Source of the DNA: Branchiostoma lanceolatum | Taxonomy: Eukaryota > Chordata > Leptocardii > Amphioxiformes > Branchiostomatidae | NCBI RefSeq assembly: GCF_035083965.1 | Contig: NC_089725.1 | Location: 29,149,925 to 29,213,924, forward strand | Direction: 5' to 3' | Length of the DNA: 64,000 bases | Shown here: positions 57,725 through 64,000 of the stretch, piece by piece | How positions within the stretch are numbered: the stretch's first letter is position 1 | Layout of the letters: every line of letters starts with the position of its first letter | Translations under genes and position numbers: made by a program | The notes under the pieces: model-generated | The model's database searches: none | Seen by the model: only the letters and a program-made list of their open reading frames with translations | Told to the model about the DNA's origin: nothing

Positions 57725-57790
57725 CCGACAACTCTATGACGAGGGAGACCACAAACCGCATCGCGGGGGGTCCCCTCAGATGTGGATGGA
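57725..57790 (+). promoter_or_regulatory. SECIS element (form 2), GPx
   Basis: Quartet ATGA at 57736-57739 opposite GA at 57779-57780; upper helix GAGGGAGACC with GGTCCCCTC (nine pairs, one bulged A); AA at 57753-57754; apical mini-stem CCGC-ATC-GCGG; short lower helix CC-ACA/TGTGG. It lies 383 nt past the stop and before the poly(A) signal. Confidence 0.9.
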
Positions 57791-57863
57791 ACCTTCCTCG
57801 GCCTTCGTGCATTCGGCTGAGGGGGGCAACATCCGGCGTTGTTTTAGGGGTTCAACAACGTAG

Positions 57864-57869
57864 AATAAA
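57864..57869 (+). terminator. Poly(A) signal, GPx
   Basis: AATAAA 84 nt past the SECIS, followed by a T-rich stretch. Confidence 0.6.
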
Positions 57870-58200
57870 TGTTTGCCAACACTTTCATGGACAGGCTGTC
57901 ATTTTTTTCCCGACTCCCGAGTGTTGGTCCGAGTGTGAAGGTTTGTTTTGCGTGTGTACGTGTGTGGATTGAATCCCCTGGGCCCCGCACTCGACAAGGC
58001 TGGTTACGGATTGCATTCGTCCTTTTGGTTTGCCAACACTTAAATGGAGAACATGTCATCGTTTTTTTCTTCTTTCTTTTGTCGTGTTGGTCCGAGTGTG
58101 AGATTTGGTTTGCGTGTGTGTGGATGAAATTCCCTGAATTCGCTTCCCGCGCATGGCACGTTTAAGGCTGGTAACGGGTTGCATTCTTCCTTTCGGATGG
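57865..58200. repeat. Two-copy tandem repeat, period about 160 bp
   Basis: TTTGCCAACACTT, GTGTTGGTCCGAGTGTGA and TTGCGTGTGTG occur from about 57872 and again from about 58031. Confidence 0.65.
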
Positions 58201-58393
58201 GGACGTCAAGCTAGTGTTTGGGGGAGCTTTGGCATAGGCCTCAGCCGTCAAACCCCCACACGGTAAAGAGCCCAACACACTTATTGAGAAGAGTATTGGT
58301 GACCCGGTGTATTTTGCCTAAAAACACGAGCCGTACCGAATCCGCATTGCTCAACTACTAGCCTGTACTTGAGAAATCACCATGCTTCACTTA

Positions 58394-58627
58394 GGGCCCT
58401 TTCACACTTGTGTGTATATGCAAGTAAGCATGAGTTGCGTATTAACAAGTTTTTGTTTTAGGTTAAGTTTGCAGCCGAAAAAGTCATTTCTTTGGTTCGA
58501 TAACCAAGCTGCACAACGGTGGGTCAAAGTAGAAAACAACTTCTTCCCTGCAAACCTTACATAAACCAAAAAATGTTCATGCGCAACTCATACGCACTCA
58601 AATATACGCACAAGTGTGACAGGGCCT
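58394..58627. mobile_element. PIF/Harbinger-like MITE, TTA target site
   Basis: Ends GGGCCCTTTCACACTTGTG and CACAAGTGTGACAGGGCCT flanked by TTA on both sides; GCATGAGTTGCGTATT and ATGCGCAACTCATACGC continue the inverted arms. Confidence 0.7.
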
Positions 58628-60080
58628 TTAGGTTGAGGAAGACTGCATTACCTTAGCTAACCCTTGTCTTAAACTACCTTTACCATAAAATGTGGAACTT
58701 CCGAAGACCAGATGTGCCCTAAATGAGGTCGCGTAATGTTGACCAAACCAGTGAACGGTAATGAACCAACAAACAGCCAAGACTGATTAGAACAAGGCTT
58801 GATAACCGGACCTTGACATTGGGAGGTCTAAAGCTGTTTATCAGTGTTAGGGACATGCCATGGATTACTCTACCATGTCTACAACTCCTACTGTAACTCC
58901 CCCGCAGGCCCCACCACTAATCCGGACCAGGCCTGGAGTGAGCCGTTTCCAGGAGATAAATCAAACAAAAAAAGGTTGTGTAAGGAGAGGTGAATAATAG
59001 CCTATTACCCAGGCTTGTTCGGTATTGGTCTTGCTTCCCCTGGCTCTGTAGGAAGAGAAACAAAGGCTACAGCGCTTAACATGACCGAATACCAGGTTAG
59101 TTGAATAAGTCAAGATCTGCAGAACCTCAATCTACAAGCTTCAATTCGCAAGGAAAACAGTTTGCTTCGCTTTTATATTTCGTCATGCGGTTATGGTACC
59201 GTATTTGTTCTGTAAAAGAACCCAACAAAGTTATCGAGATGAGTTGGGGTGACCCGGTGTGCTTGGCCGGAAACGCGAGCCGTAGCGAAGACGCATTGCA
59301 CTACCAATAGCTACTTGAAAAAAAGCATCAGGCTTCACCTCAATTAAGGATGACTGCTTTACCCTTTATTTGGTCTGGCCGTCTGTTCTGGATGAAATAT
59401 ACTCATCTGAGTCAGTTGCCTGAGCATGGAAATAAGTGTCATTTATTTCACCCACTTGAGTCGCCGTGTAGAAGACAACAACATAACTGAAACCACAGAT
59501 GTAACATTACCATGTGTCAACATATTTCTTTAAAGAATGCCAAATCTACCCACGCAAAACCCAGAGACTTCAATTCAAGGCAGCATGTTTTCCCTACAGC
59601 TTTACCCCGACCAGGCATCTTTGCAGAATGCTGCTAAGAGGTTCGACCATGTTGAAAGATTATTTTCACTGGCTTATTTTCGTATGCCTACAGTTCCTAC
59701 CACCAGCAATCCAAAGACGTCCGTTTATATCTTTTTGAGTTATCCTGTTCACAGGCTTCATAACTAGATCAACAAACGAACGAACAAACAAACATACACA
59801 AAAATATCCCCTTTTGGCAAGGGTAAACGTTACTGTGTGTGACCTACTACATGCAGTCACGAATCGTATCCTAATGTATAATGTGCGCGTTATGTTTTCG
59901 TTTCTGCTATGTTTTTTTCTTCAATAACTCTCTTCTTTCTCGTGTGAAAGAAACAAACGAACAAACACTGTTGACATATTGGTAAAAAGTTGGAGGACTT
60001 AGCATAAGGCACACATGAGTCATGTACTCTTTACGCGTATGCAGAACCACAACAGATTTCCCAGTGGAAGACTTCCCTCG
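58628..60080. other. Intergenic, one low-copy repeat
   Basis: GGTGACCCGGTGTGCTTGGC at about 59249 matches GGTGACCCGGTGTATTTTGC at about 58290, a dispersed repeat pair. Otherwise nothing is recognised. Confidence 0.35.
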
Positions 60081-60084
60081 GAAA

Positions 60085-60285
60085 CCAGACTTGGGATCAG
60101 GCCGTTAGCCAGTTCCTTCGGCGGCCAAAAGGCAGTAAGCCCTACTAAGTAAGCCCGCCGATCTAAATTAGCGCTACGGCCGGGTTAGGACCCCCCGTAC
60201 CGCTAATTTAGTCCGACGGGCTTACTGCCTTGGGCCACCGAAAGAAACTGGCTAATGGCCCGATCCCAAGTCTGGTTTCCCAGGT
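60085..60285. mobile_element. Long palindromic element
   Basis: GGAAACCAGACTTGGGATCA and GATCCCAAGTCTGGTTTCC bound arms with GGCAGTAAGCCC and CTAAATTAGCG pairs, about 90 bp each, directly past the end of the receptor gene. Confidence 0.75.
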
Positions 60286-60307
60286 ATTAAAAGTGAAGAC
60301 AGAAGTA

Positions 60308-63300
60308 TCATCTCAGCAGCGGATCTGCCTCCCTGGAGTCGAAGTTGACAGGTTGCCTAGTCCGCAGTAGCCAGCCTGTCCTGCCCATCAGCCACTGCTG
60401 GAAGGTGGCGGGACCGTACGCAAGGCAGTTCAGCAGGCCTTGCAGCGGGTTCAGGGCGGCCTGGAACAGACAAGAACGACCTGTCATGATCAGTGAATTC
60501 GTCTACAAAACGAATGAAAAGTGAATAAAGTGATCTCACATAGTAGTTTAGCTCACTGAAGAGCGTATGGATAGTATTTACAGGCTCATTGCATATTCCC
60601 CTATCTCTTTTCGACACTGCATGCGTCAAGAACGGTGGACCACGGATTACCCCAGCCATGTCCGTTCCCGGTAGGGTAATTAACTACTGGACTATGACTG
60701 TGCGCTCCTATTACCGGCCTCTATAAAGTACTCTGATATCGATAGGATATTCTCCAATTTCGTTACTATTTATAAGTCCACCCACGGAGAGACTAGGACC
60801 GATGGATACAGTCGAAAATTTGGTGAGCGATTCCTAGTTTCTGTATCTGTGTCTATATAGCTGGTATAACCGCCTATCGGCGAAACGCACTAGCTTTGTG
60901 TTGCATAAAAGAAAAAGGAATGAAAAATAACTCTATGATTTTTAAAATGAATATGAACCTAGAACTTCTTGACCCATATCTTGTAAGAAAATTCAATACC
61001 TCGATGACCCACAGGGCGAAGAATCTGTCCGCCGTGCGATCGCCTTGCACCAGGTTGGAGATTTGAATCACACCGTCTATGACGTTGGGCAGCCAGCTGG
61101 AAAGGAAACAATAATGATAATAATCTTTATTTGCAATTCCGTGCCGAGGGTTAACCTCCATTAACATTATTCCGCCAGGTCACATAAATTCGCCACTTTG
61201 AAAACAGTAGGTTTGAGCGATCTCTAGTGCAGCACCCCCAGGTATGCACAGTCTAGATATACAGGAGTGCATTATACCTGGGGGCATTGGGTTGGAGATC
61301 TGTTTGGACGTATCTTTACAGGGTGGCAGAATTATGTACCCTAACGGAATTATGTTTGTAGATATCAATTGCAAGGGAACAAGTTGGGTAACTGAAAAAC
61401 ATTCACTAGATAGACATGCATGATATGTCAAAGGAATCAGCCGGCCTGGGAGTAGAGTATGCGTCCTATGGAGTTTGGTATGTTCGCGGTGGTTTTATGT
61501 TCGCGGTTTTCGCGGCGACCGTTTCACCGCGAACATAAAACCACCGCGAACATTTTTGTCCAATAAATTCGCGCTATAAAAGGTGAAAATGGAGTGCCAT
61601 TGTTGCCAATAATATAGCAGTAGGTGACTATAGCGCGCTGCCGCGAACATAATACCACCACCCGATACAAGTACCGTTTACAGTTGGTGATACCACCGCG
61701 AACTCTCCATTTTCACCTTTAATAGCGCGAAATAAAAACCACGGGAACTTAAATCCATTTACAGTATTAGAAAGATAGATGCCCTAACCGGATGACCTCG
61801 GCAGCAAACACAAGAGTCCACAAGGTCAGGAAAAGTTCACAAGGTCCACACATCTGCTTCCGTTTTACGCATGCAGGACGTGCTACTGGGAAATCGCCAG
61901 GAGGTAAAAGTGTGTCAAGGTCGCAGAACACAGTTTTTATCCATGACGCGGCCCAGAAAATAGTGCGGCCCAAACTCTTGAAGACTGGGTAGAAAGCTGC
62001 ATGTGAGAGGCATCCATGTGTAAACTGTGCTGTGTGGTGTAGAAATATGTCGGCTTGGAGACTGTAGGAGTTGGATAGTGGGCCTTTTCCGCTTTGTGTA
62101 TAAATGCGCCATCTTGTGCAACCGCCTCACGGGGTCAGTCGGTGCAGTTCAGTGACCTCTCGCAGAGCGCTGTTTCAAAGTGGGCGTGAGGAGCCGATAC
62201 GTCGACAGGATTTTTCGGTTTTTTATTTATTTGTAGGTTATACCCTAAACTCAAACATATTCGTTTTTCGTATTTCTCAAGTGCACCGCGCTATATTTTT
62301 TACCGCGTCGAAGCTAGTCACCTTGGGGCCCTTAACTATATAAATCCCCATAGGCCGGAAACCGTGTTCTGCTACCTCAAGGCCAGTGTAACAGTGGGGT
62401 TCAAGCGCCTCTGGTTTAATCTCCAAGCAGATCTTCACGGTGCTCAAATCGTACAAGCTAGCCAGAGAAGCTCCTGTAAGCCAGGGAAGTTGTCAGGCAC
62501 CGTCGCAAAAAAAAAAAATTCTGCCAGTTGGATACGGTCTTTACAACAGTTGGCTCTGCTTGGAGACTACCTCTGGTCTAGACCTTTTAGCCTAGTCGTT
62601 AAGGCGTAAGGCCTGTGATCTGGCTGCCCGATGTCGGCGCGGGTTCGAATCCTGGGGGCCAGGAGACTGTACTACTCGCTCTTTGTTTCACCGTTTATGC
62701 TAGGGTCACTATATATTTCCGATCCGGGGCCCGGCCGGGCAGACTTTCGGAACGTAAAGTATGATATAAAAGACAACAAAAACACAAAACTTACCCAAAT
62801 TTTTTTAAGAGCATAGCTAGTGCAAATTTATTGATATACATTTTGATTTTCCTTTTCCGCAACCAGCCCGGCCGGGCCCCGGTAAGGAATGTGACCCTAG
62901 CAATAGAGAGGACATCTGTGCAACTCCGTATCTGGTCCCACAGTAGTCTGACAGGCTCCCTGGGTTGCCTACGTGTCGTCTGACTCCTGGCAGCTTATTA
63001 AGATTATTCGGCCAATTTCTGAGGTTCTTTTCCAGCAAGTAGAGACTCCAATGTTTGAAGGCAGCTACACAATCGATCACGTTAAAGAACCCACCACACT
63101 TATCGAAAATAGTAGGGGTACCCTGGGTCCCGTTTTTAATTGGGGTATAACATAATCAAAGAAGGAAGACTAGACAAGACAAAACAAGACACACAAGTAC
63201 TTATTTAACTATTTTGATTTTTCCCCCAACTTTTCAACATTACTTACACTGAGACAAAGGAAGGACGATACGTCGATAGAAAAAGGATGTGTCAAGCTAC

Positions 63301-63608
63301 CCACGAAAGGTGATAGGTCCTTCCCGGTGTGAGTGGTTCAAACCCTTGCAAAGTCCTTCCGTTTGGCCGCACATGGTGCTATTCTATTGAGGTCACTAGA
63401 GCGCTGAAAGCTTCTATGACATACACCTGCGATTCAGCCCCACCAATTGTATTAGAAAAGCTCCCAACAAAAAAACTGCTGGAACGCTGCAGGACTTACC
63501 ACAGGGTGAAGACCACTACAATGAGAAGGAACTTGATTTTGACGGCGGAGATCACCTGCCGCTCTCTCTGTGTGTACCTGCCGAGCATGGGCCGCACTGT
63601 GATCTCGA
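60308..63608 (-). CDS. GPR143: GPR143 (OA1)-like seven-helix receptor, 3' exons
   Basis: In vertebrates GPR143 is a pigment-cell receptor of melanosome/endolysosome membranes, mutated in ocular albinism. Three minus-strand coding exons are visible: 63608-63500, 61096-61000 and 60460-60308 (stop TGA); phases match (TG|C, then 0). The joined piece reads VEITVRPMLGRYTQRERQVI, SAVKIKFLLIVVVFTLCWLP (loop and helix 6, compare [20 protein letters not shown] and IICWLSNIINES in human), NVIDGVIQISNLVQGDRTAD, RFFALWVIE, then AALNPLQGLLNCLAYG (helix 7, compare MGILNPAQGFLLSLAFYG). The tail ends EADPLLR, a short acidic/leucine end that may act as a sorting signal (inference). Upstream exons lie past 64000. 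Confidence 0.85.
61165..61293. repeat. Dispersed 140-bp repeat, copy 2
   Basis: Same words in the same order as 13376-13512 (GGTCACATAAATTCGC, GATCTCTAGTGCAGCA, GGTATGCACAGTCTAGATAT). Confidence 0.65.
61480..61765. repeat. Repeat with TTCGCGGTGGTTTT words, copy 3
   Basis: TGTTCGCGGTGGTTTTATGT, ACCGCGAACATAAAACCACC and later CTCCATTTTCACCTTTAATA (inverse of AAAGGTGAAAATGGAG) form inverted arms. Confidence 0.6.
62385..62697 (+). mobile_element. tRNA-derived SINE interrupted by a MITE
   Basis: GTGTAACAGTGGGGTTCAAG starts the SINE; TAGTCGTTAAGGCGTAAGGC and GGGTTCGAATCC are its A and B boxes. A MITE (62416-62569) interrupts it. Confidence 0.6.
62416..62569. mobile_element. hAT-like MITE, 8-bp TSD
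   Basis: Ends with TCTCCAAGCAGA and its inverse; CCTCTGGT is duplicated at 62408-62415 and 62570-62577. Carries GTTGGATACGGTC. Confidence 0.75.
62698..62902. mobile_element. MITE with TGCTAGGGTCAC ends, copy 2
   Basis: Ends TGCTAGGGTCAC and GTGACCCTAGCA; CCGGGGCCCGGCCGGGC and GCCCGGCCGGGCCCCGG inside. Matches 3149-3350. Confidence 0.75.
62903..63499. other. GPR143-like intron remainder
   Basis: GTTAAAGAACCCACCACACT near 63082 is the inverse of a word at about 38277 and 44000, part of one interspersed repeat. No exon is seen up to the donor at 63499. Confidence 0.35.
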
Positions 63609-63686
63609 CTGGGAAGGGGCGGAACAACACAGGAGTCACAGATTTAATTTTATGTACAATGAACGAACATGTTATGATTACATGTG

Positions 63687-64000
63687 AGAGAGAGTGAGTG
63701 GGTGGGTGGGTGATTTAGTGAGTGATTTAGTGATTTAGCGATTTAGCGATTTAGCGAGTGAGTGAGTGAGTGAGTGAGTGAGTGAGTGAGTGAGTGAGTG
63801 AGTGAATGTGTCAGTGAGTGAGTGAGTGAGTGAGTGAGTGAGTGAGTGGGTGGGTGAGTGAGAGTGTGTGTGAGTGAGTGAGTATGATTTTAGTGAGTGA
63901 GTGAGAGTGAGTGAGTGAGTGAGTGAGTGAGTGAGTGAGTGAGTGAGTGAGTGAGTGAGTGAATGAGCGTGAGTGAGTGAACTGACTGACTGACTCATTC
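63687..64000. repeat. (GTGA)n satellite
   Basis: GTGAGTGAGTGA runs with TGATTTAG interruptions fill the right end, within the receptor intron. The Ser/Leu/Thr/His frame on the other strand is an artefact of the repeat. Confidence 0.9.

Noticed and set aside
63735-63998. Open frame of repeated Ser-Leu-Thr-His
   Set aside because: Product of the (GTGA)n satellite.

Overview
The window reads as intron-rich, repeat-rich deuterostome nuclear DNA, most probably from a cephalochordate (lancelet, Branchiostoma). The reasons are small exons with GT-AG introns, chordate genes that are each recognisable but distant from the vertebrate versions, two selenocysteine deiodinases in tandem, a single checkpoint gene carrying both BUB1 and BUBR1 features, and a dense mix of short palindromic DNA transposons, 5'-truncated LINEs and tRNA-derived SINEs. 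The species is inferred, not shown.

Layout, left to right. (1) 1-5435, + strand: the 3' exons of a 3-beta-hydroxysteroid dehydrogenase-like gene; its Rossmann exon lies outside the window. (2) 5890-13940, - strand: two complete tandem iodothyronine deiodinase genes, each two coding exons, each with an in-frame TGA (Sec) and a form-2 SECIS element in the 3' UTR. Broken 5' remnants of further copies lie upstream at 13.5-13.9 kb. (3) 16880-18591, - strand: the ER chaperone MESD. (4) 19474-40250, + strand, head to head with MESD: a 28-exon MAD3/BUB1-family spindle checkpoint kinase. The exon chain I assembled is 4029 nt, divisible by three, giving 1342 aa. (5) 40.3-46.7 kb: intergenic, with a young L1-type LINE, a mariner-like element and tandem repeats. 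(6) 46714-57869, + strand: a secreted, selenocysteine-type glutathione peroxidase of four coding exons with a form-2 SECIS and a poly(A) signal. Its first intron is packed with mobile elements, including a short LTR element. (7) 60308-63608, - strand: the last three coding exons of a GPR143 (OA1)-like seven-helix receptor that continues past the right edge.

The genes do not form one pathway. The steroid dehydrogenase and deiodinases both belong to hormone metabolism, and three of the seven genes are selenoproteins that an ORF caller would cut at TGA. MESD and the checkpoint kinase face away from each other across 0.9 kb and may share a promoter.

The most unusual structure is in the checkpoint gene. 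Three separate exons (coiled coil, kinase catalytic loop, last exon) have been partly copied in tandem, some copies as in-frame, phase-symmetric cassettes, and another exon carries an expanded QDSH peptide repeat. No wholly new biological system can be claimed from sequence alone. The best leads are the double Sec deiodinase locus, the composite BUB1/BUBR1 architecture with its exon-copy arrays, and a palindromic transposon family with 9-bp target duplications.
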